From NCBI GenBank assembly GCA_033857955.1, contig JAWVCW010000028.1, positions 1 through 64,000 on the forward strand: 64,000 nt of DNA. The letters are read 5' to 3'. Source of the DNA: Gaiellasilicea sp033857955. GTDB taxonomy: Bacteria; Actinomycetota; Thermoleophilia; Gaiellales; Gaiellaceae. A program made the translations under genes and the position numbers. Of the stretch, positions 52,441 through 60,947 are shown piece after piece. A model generated the notes under the pieces. The model saw only the letters and a program-made list of their open reading frames with translations, ran no database searches and was not told the origin of the DNA. Within the stretch, counting starts at the first letter, position 1. The number at the start of each line of letters is the position of its first letter.

Positions 52441-53460
52441 TCAGCGGGCAAGGAGCTCCTTCGGGGCGAAGAGCTCTTCCAGGGCTCGAAGCTCCTCGTT
52501 CGTGCCGACTCCGATCAGGACGTCCCCCACCTCCAGCAGCGCGTCCGGCGAGGGCGTCGTGTCGAACGTCCCGTCGAGCTTGCTCAGCGCGACGATGATC
52601 GCGCCCGTCCGGTCTCGAACGCGCAGCGAGCGGATCGAGCTGCCGGCGGCCTGGCAGCTCGCGGGCACCTGGATCTCCTCGAGCTTGAAGTCGGGCCCGC
52701 CTGTCATCGAGACGATGTCGAGAAAGGCGGCCACCTGCGGCTTCGCGATCAGGTTCGCCATCTGGAGCCCCGCGGTGGAGTATGGCTGGACGACGCGGTC
52801 GGCGCCGGCGAGCTTCAGCTTGCGCCCGGCCGAGTCGTCGGAGCCACGCGCGACGACGAGGAGCTCGGGGCGGAGCGCCTTCGCGGAGAGGGTGATGAAG
52901 AGGTTGATCTCGTCGGAGTCCGCCGACGCCACGAGGCCGCGCGCCCGGGCGATGCCCGCCCGGTCGAGATCGCGGTCCTCGGTGCCGTCTCCGTGCACGA
53001 CGAGCGAGCCGTCGCGCTTGGCGGCTTCGAGGGCATCGTCGTTGACGTCGACGACGACGTACGGCATCCCGCTCGCCTGGAGCTCGGCCCCGACCCGCCG
53101 CCCGACGCGACCGTAGCCGCAGATGATCGTGTGGTCACGCAGCTTGTCGATCGCGCGCCTCCTCCTCCGGTGTCCGTATGCGTCCCCGACCACGCCGCGC
53201 GCGATCAGCTCGACGATCGAGCCCGCGACGTAGGCGAAGAGTGCCACGCCGGCCAGCACCAGGAAGCCGGTGAAGATGGTGACCGCCGTCGAACCGGGGT
53301 CGGCGGGGACGCCGGTCAGCGAGACAGTGACGAGTGTGCGGTAGGCGGCGTCGATCCAGCCGAGGCCGCTCGCGTGCCGGAAGACGAGCGTGCCGGCGAC
53401 GACCAGCGTCGCCACCGCGGCGAGTGCGGAACCGAAGCGCCTGACGCTGAAACCATCCAC
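52441..53460 (-). CDS. TrkA-N/TrkA-C potassium-channel-like protein with altered filter
   Basis: A 339-aa protein with a two-helix pore module at the N-terminus (ALAAVATLVVAGTLVF ... IFTGFLVLAGVALFAYVAG), an RCK TrkA-N domain (about 108-225, HTIICGYGRVGRRVG) and TrkA-C (about 245-330). In place of the TVGYG filter the loop reads TVSLTGVPADP. So it may not be a normal K+ channel. The start is GTG 53460, 6 nt from a TACGAT box shared with the divergent gene. Confidence 0.85.
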   Translation of the reverse strand: MDGFSVRRFGSALAAVATLVVAGTLVFRHASGLGWIDAAYRTLVTVSLTGVPADPGSTAVTIFTGFLVLAGVALFAYVAGSIVELIARGVVGDAYGHRRRRRAIDKLRDHTIICGYGRVGRRVGAELQASGMPYVVVDVNDDALEAAKRDGSLVVHGDGTEDRDLDRAGIARARGLVASADSDEINLFITLSAKALRPELLVVARGSDDSAGRKLKLAGADRVVQPYSTAGLQMANLIAKPQVAAFLDIVSMTGGPDFKLEEIQVPASCQAAGSSIRSLRVRDRTGAIIVALSKLDGTFDTTPSPDALLEVGDVLIGVGTNEELRALEELFAPKELLAR

Positions 53461-53465
53461 CCCGT

Positions 53466-53472
53466 TATCGTA
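53466..53472. promoter_or_regulatory. Symmetric shared -10 box between the TrkA-like gene and DUF3467
   Basis: TATCGTA reads TATCGT on plus and TACGAT on minus. Exactly 5 nt separate this heptamer from GTG on each side (53478 plus, 53460 minus). Both divergent genes should be leaderless. Confidence 0.65.
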
Positions 53473-53477
53473 GGGGC

Positions 53478-53780
53478 GTGGACGAGGACGACTCCGCCCC
53501 TGAGCGCCAGATCAACATCCAGATCACGGAAGAGCACCTTGCGGGGACGTACGCGAACTTCGCGAACATCTCCTTCTCCGACTACGAGTTCACGCTCACG
53601 TTCTCCCGCATCGACCACGAGGTCTCGGAAGGCGACATTCCGGGAGTCGTCGTCGCGCGCGTGAACATGTCGACGAAGTTCGCCAAGGAGCTGCTCGACG
53701 CGATGCAGGACTCCTGGTCGAAATACGCCACGGTTCGCGGGATCCAGGATCTTCCCGAAGCCCCGCCGCGGAATTCGTAG
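53478..53780 (+). CDS. DUF3467 protein
   Basis: A 100-aa protein. INIQITEEHLAGTYANFANI and EFTLTFSRID are typical of DUF3467, a small beta-rich family of unknown function. The start is GTG 53478, leaderless by position. It is followed 9 nt on by a phosphoesterase gene. Confidence 0.8.
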   Translation: MDEDDSAPERQINIQITEEHLAGTYANFANISFSDYEFTLTFSRIDHEVSEGDIPGVVVARVNMSTKFAKELLDAMQDSWSKYATVRGIQDLPEAPPRNS

Positions 53781-53789
53781 CCCGAGTCG

Positions 53790-54518
53790 TTGAGAACCGC
53801 TGTCGTCTCGGACGTCCATGCGAACCTGCACGCGCTCGAAGCGGTGCTCGCGGAGGTGGACCAGGGCGGGTTCGACCAGCTCTGGTGCCTCGGCGACGTC
53901 GTCGGCTACGGACCGAGGCCGAACGAGTGCGTGGCGATCCTCCAGGAGCGGACCGCCATCTGCCTTGCGGGCAACCACGACCTCGTCGTGCTGGGGAAGA
54001 TCTCGATCGCGACGTTCGCCGGGGAGGCAGGCGCCGCGGCGGTCTGGACGCGCGAGGTGCTGGACGAGCCCGCACGCGCATTCCTGGCGACGCTGGCCCC
54101 GAGTGCCCTCACGACCGGCGCAGAGCTCTTCCACGGGAGCCCGCGCGACCCCGTGTGGGACTACGTCCTTTCGGAGGATGCGGCCCGGTGGACATTCGCA
54201 GCGACGTCTGCTCCGCTCGTCCTCGTCGGCCACAGCCACGTCGCGCTCGAGCTCGCCGGCGATGGCATGGAGGTTCGAGGCGGCCAGGCGGCCGCGGGCA
54301 CGACGCTCGACCTCGCGGCGGCCAGGCGGCTCCTCAATCCTGGCTCGGTCGGCCAGCCGCGGGACGGCGATCCTCGCGCGGCGTGGCTCGAGATTGACAA
54401 CTCGTCGGGACGGGCAACCTTCCGCCGTACCGAGTACCCGGTCGAGCGGACGCAGTCCGAGATGCGCGAGCGGGGCCTCCCCGAGGCCCTGGCCGCGCGG
54501 CTCGAGCACGGCATCTAG
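53790..54518 (+). CDS. Calcineurin-like metallophosphoesterase
   Basis: A 242-aa protein with metal motifs VVSDVHANLHAL (about 5-16), LGDVVGYGP, AGNHDLVV, FHGSPRDP, VGHSHVA and LLNPGSVGQPR. The form is that of bacterial protein/diadenosine phosphatase-like and cAMP-phosphodiesterase-like enzymes; substrate unknown. The start is TTG 53790. It is co-directional with DUF3467 and the downstream helical protein. Confidence 0.85.
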   Translation: MRTAVVSDVHANLHALEAVLAEVDQGGFDQLWCLGDVVGYGPRPNECVAILQERTAICLAGNHDLVVLGKISIATFAGEAGAAAVWTREVLDEPARAFLATLAPSALTTGAELFHGSPRDPVWDYVLSEDAARWTFAATSAPLVLVGHSHVALELAGDGMEVRGGQAAAGTTLDLAAARRLLNPGSVGQPRDGDPRAAWLEIDNSSGRATFRRTEYPVERTQSEMRERGLPEALAARLEHGI

Positions 54519-54546
54519 CCCGACCCGACCCAGGGAATGGAGCACC

Positions 54547-55035
54547 ATGGCTGAGCTGACCAATCTGGAGACGAAGCTGGGCGAAGTGATCGGCCTCGCG
54601 ATGGCCGCGCAGGCGGCGACGGAGCGCGTCGAGAAGCTGACCGACGACCGGAAGCTGGTCGCCGCGTTGAAGACGATGCGCAAGGAAGCCGCACAGGCGG
54701 AGAAGGACGGCACCGCCGTCGCCGCCTCGCTCAACGGCAAGAAGAGCAAAATCCTCGCCGAGGCGCGCTCGGTGAAGACCAAGGGCGCGACGATGATGAA
54801 GACCTATCTCGAGCGCGGCTCGGACGATCTCGACGGCTTCGAGTTCCTGACGATGGCCGAGGCGGGCGAGGTCGGGCACTGGTCGGTGCTGGAGACGCTG
54901 AACAAGCAGGCCAGGCACCCGGGAGTCCGCAAGCTCGTCAGCACCCACCTGCCGATCCAAAAGCGCCATCTGAAGGACGTGATGGCCGCGAGCCTGACGT
55001 TGGCGGCGAAGGAGGACGCGAACGCCGAGGCGTAG
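54547..55035 (+). CDS. All-helical protein of unknown function
   Basis: A 162-aa protein, nearly all helix by pattern (NLETKLGEVIGLAMAAQAAT, KLVAALKTMRKEAAQAEKDG). It resembles a four-helix bundle of the ferritin-like/DUF892 sort, but clear metal ligands are not seen. No signal or membrane segment. The start is ATG 54547. It ends 1 nt before the convergent sigma factor gene. Confidence 0.55.
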   Translation: MAELTNLETKLGEVIGLAMAAQAATERVEKLTDDRKLVAALKTMRKEAAQAEKDGTAVAASLNGKKSKILAEARSVKTKGATMMKTYLERGSDDLDGFEFLTMAEAGEVGHWSVLETLNKQARHPGVRKLVSTHLPIQKRHLKDVMAASLTLAAKEDANAEA

Positions 55036-56271
55036 CTACTCGTTCTCGACGTCGTCGGCTTTCACGTCGTCGCCGCCGCCGCCGCCCGGGCCCGAATTGT
55101 CCAGCTCTGCGTCAGCATGCTCCCGGCCACTGCTGTCATCGGACTGGACGATCTCGGGCTCGGGCTCGGGCTCGGGCTCGTCCGGCTCGCCGCCGCCGGG
55201 GCCCGAATTGTCATGACGGTCGTCCTCGGCGCGAACGTCGTCTCGCTCGTCGTCTCGGTTGCCGGGTCCGTCATTCGCGCCGGGCCCCTCGTTGTCGGCC
55301 TCTGAACGGTCCTCGTGGTCACTGGCCGCGCCGGACACGACGGCCGAATCGCCCCCGCCATTGTCGCCGGTGCCGCCCCCACCACCGCCCTGCTGCCGCA
55401 CGGCCGGGAAGCCGCCGGCCGGGACGGCGAGCAGCTTCGACCGGTGCGGAGCCTGCTTGGCCGCGACGGGAACGACTCGTTCGACCGTGCTTCCGGCCGG
55501 ACGGGTCGGCGGGTCGTGCAGGTTCCGCTCTGCGACCACCCCGGCAGAACCGGCGATGCCGACAGCAGCGGTCGCGGCCGCGAGCTTTGCGATCAGAGGG
55601 ACACCCGCGGCGGCCGCGGCTGCGGCGGCGGGAGTGCCCGCGGTGCTCGCGAAGCCGGGCACTGCGTAGGCGATCGACTCCTGCACGGCGAGCGGCACGA
55701 CGAGCACACCCGCCACCAAGCCCGGGCGTAGTCGCCGTTGCAGCCGGCGCCGGGCGCGAAAGAGGAGCGCCTCGACCGCAGGCCGCGACGTCCCGAGCGC
55801 GATCGCGACCTCGTCGTAGCGAAGGCCGTAGAAGTCGCGCAGCACGATTGCCTCGCGCTGCTTCTGGGGCAGCACGGCGAGCTCCGCGTAGAGCTCGGCT
55901 GCCTCCTCGCGCCCGAGCGCGGTCTCCTCCACGCTGGCTGTCTCCGCCATACCGGAGGAGATCCGAGTCGGATCGTCTGCGAGTGCGAGGGGCTCGCGCA
56001 TCCGCGCGGTCGCACGACGCCGGCAGGCATTGCGGGCGATCGTGCCGAGCCAGGCCGCCGGATCGCGCACCTCTGTGCCGGTGAGGAGGTTGCGGTACGC
56101 AGAGAGAAACACCTGCTGCGTCGCGTCCTCGGCTTCGTTCGGGTCGCGGAGGAGCATGCGACAGACGCCGTAGACCATCCGCGAGTGCTCGGTGTAGAGC
56201 TGACCGAGACGCGCGCCGGCCGCCCCTGGTGAGGGGCGGCTCGGCAGCGGGGAGATCGGGTCGACGCTCAT
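55036..56271 (-). CDS. ECF sigma factor fused to a membrane segment and acidic low-complexity tail
   Basis: 411 aa. Residues about 20-175 are an ECF sigma factor: region 2 (LYTEHSRMVYGVCRMLLRD, DATQQVFLSAYRN) and region 4 (LPQKQREAIVLRDFYGLRYDEVAIALG). Two hydrophobic stretches follow (about 180-200, GLVAGVLVVPLAV, and 225-245). The last 150 residues are Gly/Asp/Glu/Pro-rich with two DNSGPGGG copies and an EP repeat. The order suggests a sigma factor tied to the membrane whose tail lies outside and acts as its own sensor or anti-sigma. It shares a strand with a second ECF factor and an exported acidic protein. Confidence 0.8.
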   Translation of the reverse strand: MSVDPISPLPSRPSPGAAGARLGQLYTEHSRMVYGVCRMLLRDPNEAEDATQQVFLSAYRNLLTGTEVRDPAAWLGTIARNACRRRATARMREPLALADDPTRISSGMAETASVEETALGREEAAELYAELAVLPQKQREAIVLRDFYGLRYDEVAIALGTSRPAVEALLFRARRRLQRRLRPGLVAGVLVVPLAVQESIAYAVPGFASTAGTPAAAAAAAAGVPLIAKLAAATAAVGIAGSAGVVAERNLHDPPTRPAGSTVERVVPVAAKQAPHRSKLLAVPAGGFPAVRQQGGGGGGTGDNGGGDSAVVSGAASDHEDRSEADNEGPGANDGPGNRDDERDDVRAEDDRHDNSGPGGGEPDEPEPEPEPEIVQSDDSSGREHADAELDNSGPGGGGGDDVKADDVENE

Positions 56272-56277
56272 CGAGAG

Positions 56278-57285
56278 CTAGTGACCATCCCCGTGGTGGT
56301 GGTCGTCGTCATCGTTCTCGTCATCGTCTTCGTCGTCGTCGTCGTGCTTGATCTTCTGAAGCGTAAGGGCTCCAGCGGTTCCCGACGCGGCGCATTTGAG
56401 CTCGACGCGGTCTTTGACGGCGAAGCCGGTCAGCGGCTTCGTCAGCGCGCACGTCACGGGTGAGGCGGACGAGCCGGGCGTGACCGTGATCGACGTCTCG
56501 GAGAGCGCGGTGATCGTGCCGGTCACCTCGAGCTCACCGTCTTCGTCGTCGACGTCGACCCCGTCGTCATCGCGGTCGCCCTCGTCGTCGCCCTGGACAG
56601 AGAGGAGCGTGAGCTTCCCATCGGTGCCCACGGCGACGTGTGCCTTCACCTCGTCGAACGGCGCGAGGCCCGTCGGCAGCACGAAGCCAGCAGGGAGGGC
56701 GAGAGTGACGAAGCCGGTCTTCGCCACGATGAGCTCGATGCTGCCGGCCTCGATCTTGGTCAGGATCCCCTCGACCTCGAGCACGCCGAGACGGCCGACG
56801 GTCGAGACCGACGTCGCCTGCGGGGTCGCGGTGGTCAGATTGACCGTGGCCGTGATCTGGTCACCGGGCTGCGGTGCGCGGTCCGACGCCGACGCGAGCG
56901 TGCGCGTCGCCTTGCGCGAGAGCGCGAAGGTCGAGCCGCCGGCCGAGACGAGCAGGCGCTTCTGAGCGTTCTGCCAGCGGACGACCACCGCCTTCACCTT
57001 CGCGGTCCTGGCGCGGCCGTTGGCCTTCACGGTGCCGGCCTTGAACGTGCCGTCGGCGAGAGAGATGCCGCGCACGTCCAGCCGCTGGCCGATCTTGAGC
57101 GTACGAGCTTTCGGTGTGCGTGCGGTGCGGACGGCGCCGTTTGCAGACGCGGTCACGACGGTGCCGCGCTTGACGTCCTTCGCGACGACGACACCCTTCC
57201 AGGCGGTGGCGGGCGCCGCGGTCGCCGGTGTCGCTGCGGCGAGTAGGCCTGCTGCGACGGCGAGCAGTACGAGAGTGCGCTTCAT
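56278..57285 (-). CDS. Exported DUF5666-like protein with Asp/His-rich end
   Basis: A 335-aa protein from ATG 57285 (GAAGGAG upstream). Signal peptide TLVLLAVAAGLLAAATPATA, then repeated beta units of the DUF5666/OB-like kind (VVVAKDVKRGTVVTASANG, VEGILTKIEAGSIELIV, VTGTITALSETSITVTPG). The C-terminus is a run of Asp, Glu, Asn and His (DDDHHHGDGH), a likely cation binder. It lies between two ECF sigma genes, 6 nt before the second. Role unknown. Confidence 0.7.
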   Translation of the reverse strand: MKRTLVLLAVAAGLLAAATPATAAPATAWKGVVVAKDVKRGTVVTASANGAVRTARTPKARTLKIGQRLDVRGISLADGTFKAGTVKANGRARTAKVKAVVVRWQNAQKRLLVSAGGSTFALSRKATRTLASASDRAPQPGDQITATVNLTTATPQATSVSTVGRLGVLEVEGILTKIEAGSIELIVAKTGFVTLALPAGFVLPTGLAPFDEVKAHVAVGTDGKLTLLSVQGDDEGDRDDDGVDVDDEDGELEVTGTITALSETSITVTPGSSASPVTCALTKPLTGFAVKDRVELKCAASGTAGALTLQKIKHDDDDEDDDENDDDDHHHGDGH

Positions 57286-57391
57286 GGGTCTGGGCTCCTT
57301 CTTCGGCGGTTGCATGAAGCAGGAGCAGGATTCGCCGCGAAACTTGCGGGCAACGGGCGAATCCCTCGGGCGAGGGAGAGCCGAGCGGCTG

Positions 57392-57982
57392 CTAGAGGAC
57401 GGCCCGCTCGGCCGGCTGTTCGCTCGTCGTGGCGAACGTGATTCCGTCACGGCCGAGGGCGAGCTGGACTTCCTCGCGCGCCTTGTAGATCCGCCACTTG
57501 ACGGTGGCGAGCGTCACCTCGAGGGAATCGGCGATCTCGGTGTAGGAGAGCCCGACGATGTCCCGGAGGAGAAGCGCCATCTTCAGGTCGACGCTCAGGT
57601 TCTCCACTGCGCGCCAGACCGCGTCGATCGCCTCGATCCGCTCGAACGGCGCGTCGACGACTTCGAGCGGCGGGATGTCCTCGAGGTTCACGACCGCGCG
57701 CGGCCGGCGCTCGAGGGCGCGCAGCTCGTCGAGTACCCGGTTCTTCGTCACCTGGAAGAGCCACGTTGTGAACCGGCAGCGGAGCGAGAAGCTCGGCAGC
57801 CCCTGGTAGACGCGAAGGAAGACCTCCTGCGTCAGATCTTCTGCGAGCGAGCGATCGCCGACGAGCCGCAGCACGTAGTTGAAAACGGGAAGCTCGTACG
57901 CGCGAACGATGAGCGAGAAAGCTCGCTCATCTCCTCGCTGAGCCTTCCGCAGGACGCCGAGGTCAGGCTGGGGCAGCGACAA
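57392..57982 (-). CDS. ECF-family RNA polymerase sigma factor
   Basis: A 196-aa protein with region 2 (AFSLIVRAYELPVFNYVLRL, DLTQEVFLRVYQGLPSF, RFTTWLFQVTKNRVLDEL) and region 4 (LRDIVGLSYTEIADSLEVTLATVKWRIYKARE in outline). It is an RpoE-like ECF factor. The start is TTG 57982, with a TATACT box ending 9 nt upstream. No classical anti-sigma gene follows; the next genes are the exported DUF5666-like protein and the membrane-linked sigma factor. Confidence 0.9.
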   Translation of the reverse strand: MSLPQPDLGVLRKAQRGDERAFSLIVRAYELPVFNYVLRLVGDRSLAEDLTQEVFLRVYQGLPSFSLRCRFTTWLFQVTKNRVLDELRALERRPRAVVNLEDIPPLEVVDAPFERIEAIDAVWRAVENLSVDLKMALLLRDIVGLSYTEIADSLEVTLATVKWRIYKAREEVQLALGRDGITFATTSEQPAERAVL

Positions 57983-58009
57983 GTGGGCGGGAGTATAGCG
58001 CCGAGATTC

Positions 58010-59509
58010 TCAAATGGAAGGTCCCGTTTTCGCGGGGGCGCATAAGGTGGTTCCCGTCATCTCGGACGGCGTATCCAAGCCCAGGAGCCGCAGGGCCGTA
58101 GGGGCTAAATCGGCCAATTCACCACCTCCCTTTAGCCCCACTTCACTCAAGGTGAGTATGAGTGGGACGGGGTTCGTCGTGTGAGCCGTGTAAGGGCTGA
58201 CGCCGTCCGCCTCGAGCATCGACTCGGCATTGCCGTGGTCAGCCGTGACGAGGCAGACGCCGCCGGCCGCCAGGGTGGCCTGGACGACCACGCCGAGGCA
58301 CTCGTCCGCGACCTCGACGGCCTTCGTCACGGCCGGGATCGAGCCCGTATGACCGACCATGTCCGGGTTCGCGAAGTTGATCACCGCGAAGCGATAGCCG
58401 TTGCCGATCTCGGCTGCGAAGCGCGCGGCGACCTCGCGCGCCGACATCTCCGGCTTGTGGTCGTAGCTCGGCACGTCACGCGGGCTCGGGACGACGATGC
58501 GCGTCTCGCCGGGCCACTCGTCCTCGACGCCTCCGTTGAAGAAATACGTGACGTGCGCGTACTTCTCGGTCTCCGCGACGTGTAGCTGCCGCACGCCGGC
58601 GGCGGCGAGCGTCTCGGCCAGCGTGTGGGGCACCTCCTGCTCACCGAAGACGACCGGCACGTCCAGCTCGGACGAGTAGCGCGTCATCGTCGTCAAATCG
58701 ATCCCCGCCTCGACGAGCTTCGTTGCCAGCTGACGCCCGCGGTCTGGCCGGAAGTTGAAGAAGACCGCGGCGTCGCCAGAGCCGAGCCGCGGCGCGCCGT
58801 CGACGCAGATCGGTTCGAGGAACTCGTCCGTGACACCCGCGTCGTAGCTCCGTTGGACTTCCGTGACGAGTTGGTCAGGTGATGCATGGGTACACATGTG
58901 CCCCACGATCGCGTCGAAGGCCTTCTGCGTCCGCTCCCACCGCTGATCGCGGTCCATCGCGTAATAGCGGCCGACGATCGTCGCGATTCTCTCCGCCGAC
59001 AGCTCGGCGAGGTCGGAGACGGCCGAGGTCGGCGAGACGTCGCGGCCGTCCGTGAAGGCGTGGATCCAGGTCCGCTCCGCCATCCCCTGCCGACCGGCGA
59101 GCTCGAGGAGCGCCTTCAGGTGATCGATGTGCGAGTGGACACCGCCGTGCGAGACCAGTCCGAGCAGGTGCACGTTCCCACCGCGCTCCCGCGCGCGCTC
59201 GAAGGCGCCGACGAGTGCCGGATTCTCGAAGAGCGAGCCGTCGCGGATCGCGGCGTTCACCCGCTGCAGATCCTGGAACAGGATCCGGCCGGAGCCGATC
59301 GTCAGGTGGCCGACCTCGGAGTTGCCCATCTGGCCGGCCGGGAGCCCGACCGCCTCGCCCGACGCCTTCAGCGTCGTGTGCGGGTACTCGCGCCAGAGCC
59401 GGTCGAAGACGGGCGTCTCCGCCAACTCGACCGCGTTGCCGGGCCCGGGCGGCGCGCACCCCCAGCCGTCGAGGACGACGAGCGTTACGAGGTCGACGCT
59501 GCCCGGCAA
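58010..59509 (-). CDS. gpmI: 2,3-bisphosphoglycerate-independent phosphoglycerate mutase
   Basis: About 499 aa. The N-terminus VVLDGWGCAPPGPGNAV and the phospho-serine motif GQMGNSEVGH (about 66-75) are diagnostic, with further metal ligands in VTADHGNAE and TAHTTNPVP. It interconverts 3- and 2-phosphoglycerate. The start is odd: no ATG or GTG is near the first conserved strand, and TTG 59509 (inside tpiA, 25-nt overlap) is the best candidate. Confidence 0.94.
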   Translation of the reverse strand: MPGSVDLVTLVVLDGWGCAPPGPGNAVELAETPVFDRLWREYPHTTLKASGEAVGLPAGQMGNSEVGHLTIGSGRILFQDLQRVNAAIRDGSLFENPALVGAFERARERGGNVHLLGLVSHGGVHSHIDHLKALLELAGRQGMAERTWIHAFTDGRDVSPTSAVSDLAELSAERIATIVGRYYAMDRDQRWERTQKAFDAIVGHMCTHASPDQLVTEVQRSYDAGVTDEFLEPICVDGAPRLGSGDAAVFFNFRPDRGRQLATKLVEAGIDLTTMTRYSSELDVPVVFGEQEVPHTLAETLAAAGVRQLHVAETEKYAHVTYFFNGGVEDEWPGETRIVVPSPRDVPSYDHKPEMSAREVAARFAAEIGNGYRFAVINFANPDMVGHTGSIPAVTKAVEVADECLGVVVQATLAAGGVCLVTADHGNAESMLEADGVSPYTAHTTNPVPLILTLSEVGLKGGGELADLAPTALRLLGLDTPSEMTGTTLCAPAKTGPSI

Positions 59510-60177
59510 ATCGCTGCGAAGGAGTTGGGATCGAGCGAGGCGCCGCCGACGAGCGCGCCGTCGACCGACGGCTGGGACATCAGCTCGGCAGCGTTCTCCG
59601 GCTTGACCGACCCGCCGTAGAGCACCGGCCGGTCGAGCAGCCCCTTGATGAACGTGTGCGCCTCCTCGGCCAGCTCGGGCGTCGCCGTCTTGCCCGTGCC
59701 GATCGCCCACACCGGCTCGTATGCGAGCACGAGCCGGTCGTGCTCCCCGGCCGCGAACGCGATCGCTTCCACCTGGATCTTGAGCACGAGCTCGGTGTCG
59801 CCGGACTCGCGCTGCTCGAGCGTCTCCCCGACGCAGGCGATGACGCCGAGCCCGGCCTCGAGCGCAGCACTGGCCCGGCGGGCGACCGTTTCGTCGGACT
59901 CGCCGAAGAGCTGGCGCCGCTCCGAGTGGCCGACGAGCGACCCTTGTACTCCCAGCTCGAGCAACATCGCCGGCGACACCTCGCCCGTATAGGCACCGCT
60001 CTCCTCCCAGTGGACGTTCTGGGCGTAGATCGTGTGCCCTGTCTCGACGGCCGCGCCGAGCGAGACGAACGGCGGGCAGAGGACGACGTCGACGCCGGCG
60101 GGCGGCTCGAAGCCCTCGAAGAAGGCGCGAGCTTCCGCCGGCCCCTTGAACATCTTCCAGTTCCCTGCGATCAGCAC
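59485..60177 (-). CDS. tpiA: Triose-phosphate isomerase
   Basis: A 230-aa TIM barrel. Catalytic residues: Lys in AGNWKMFK (about 8), His in LVGHSERRQ (about 83-91) and Glu in AYEPVWAIGTGK (about 150-161). The phosphate loop LYGGSVKP is present. At 230 aa it is short for the usual ~250. The start GTG 60177 overlaps the upstream unknown gene by 7 nt. Confidence 0.95.
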   Translation of the reverse strand: MLIAGNWKMFKGPAEARAFFEGFEPPAGVDVVLCPPFVSLGAAVETGHTIYAQNVHWEESGAYTGEVSPAMLLELGVQGSLVGHSERRQLFGESDETVARRASAALEAGLGVIACVGETLEQRESGDTELVLKIQVEAIAFAAGEHDRLVLAYEPVWAIGTGKTATPELAEEAHTFIKGLLDRPVLYGGSVKPENAAELMSQPSVDGALVGGASLDPNSFAAICRAASTS

Positions 60178-60947
60178 GACGTCACCACTCGGTAGTCGAC
60201 CTCGGGCCTCAGTTCGTCGAAGAGTTCTGCGAGGTCAGCCGGTGCCGATTCTACGAGCGCCACCGAGGTGACACGTGCGCGCGGATGCGCACGCTCGAAG
60301 CGCTCCCTGGAGAAGTACGCAAGACCCATCACAGACATTCCGAGCGGAACCGCCGTATGCAGGATGACAACTCCCTCTTCACGCACGTCGTCTGGTACTG
60401 GGTCGTCGGATTCGCGCTCGAGAAACACAACCGCGTCGGCCGTATGACGACCAATCCGATACGACGGTGCGACCAGTGCGCCGCGACAGGTCTGGTCGAC
60501 GAAGGAACCGATCAGTCGAGGCCGCTTCGCGGGTCGCGAATATCCGCTGCGCGCACCCGGCTGCACGCTTACTTCGATCGGGAACCGGGGGTCGATCGAA
60601 AGAAGGGAGGCGAAATCCGGTTCGTCTTCGCTGCAGACCACCGACGCGCCGGCCTCGGAAACGGACGTGTGACGCCTGAGGAGATGGCACGAGAACAATG
60701 CTTGTCCCATGACTGGAAACGCGAGTGTGTTCGCCTTCGTCTGCACGACTGTGACCTTTCGGCCACGAATGACGTCGTACCAGGCGCGTTGCCGATCGCT
60801 CCAGTGAGCGTGAGCAGGTTCGAGCCCATGGATCACAAGTGCATCGAGCTCGCGCGACGCAACTCGGAACTTGTCGACCACTAGGCCGGGGGCGCCTCGA
60901 CCATACGCGGTGGTCAACGCAGGTTCGTAAACATCACCGCGTGCCAT
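60171..60947 (-). CDS. Unknown protein inside the glycolytic operon
   Basis: A 258-aa protein of no recognised family. The start ATG 60947 overlaps the pgk stop (TGATG) and the stop overlaps the tpiA start, so it is translated as part of gap-pgk-x-tpiA-gpmI. It has an alpha-beta pattern (RELDALVIHGLEPAHAHW, KVTVVQTKANTLAFPVMGQA, GVVILHTAVPLGMSVMGLAYF), no membrane segment and no known catalytic motif. Four Cys are scattered. Its GC looks lower than that of pgk and tpiA, which hints at later insertion. Sugar metabolism cannot be assumed. Confidence 0.6.
   Translation of the reverse strand: MARGDVYEPALTTAYGRGAPGLVVDKFRVASRELDALVIHGLEPAHAHWSDRQRAWYDVIRGRKVTVVQTKANTLAFPVMGQALFSCHLLRRHTSVSEAGASVVCSEDEPDFASLLSIDPRFPIEVSVQPGARSGYSRPAKRPRLIGSFVDQTCRGALVAPSYRIGRHTADAVVFLERESDDPVPDDVREEGVVILHTAVPLGMSVMGLAYFSRERFERAHPRARVTSVALVESAPADLAELFDELRPEVDYRVVTSC

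Noticed and set aside
55150..55200. Tandem GCTCGG repeat resembling a microsatellite
   Set aside because: It encodes the EP repeat in the tail of the membrane-linked sigma factor and is explained by the coding sequence.
56280..56345. GTC/GTG-rich repeat near 56.3 kb as a possible repeat array
   Set aside because: It is the reverse of the Asp/Glu/His run that ends the exported protein; no unit-spacer structure, so not a CRISPR.
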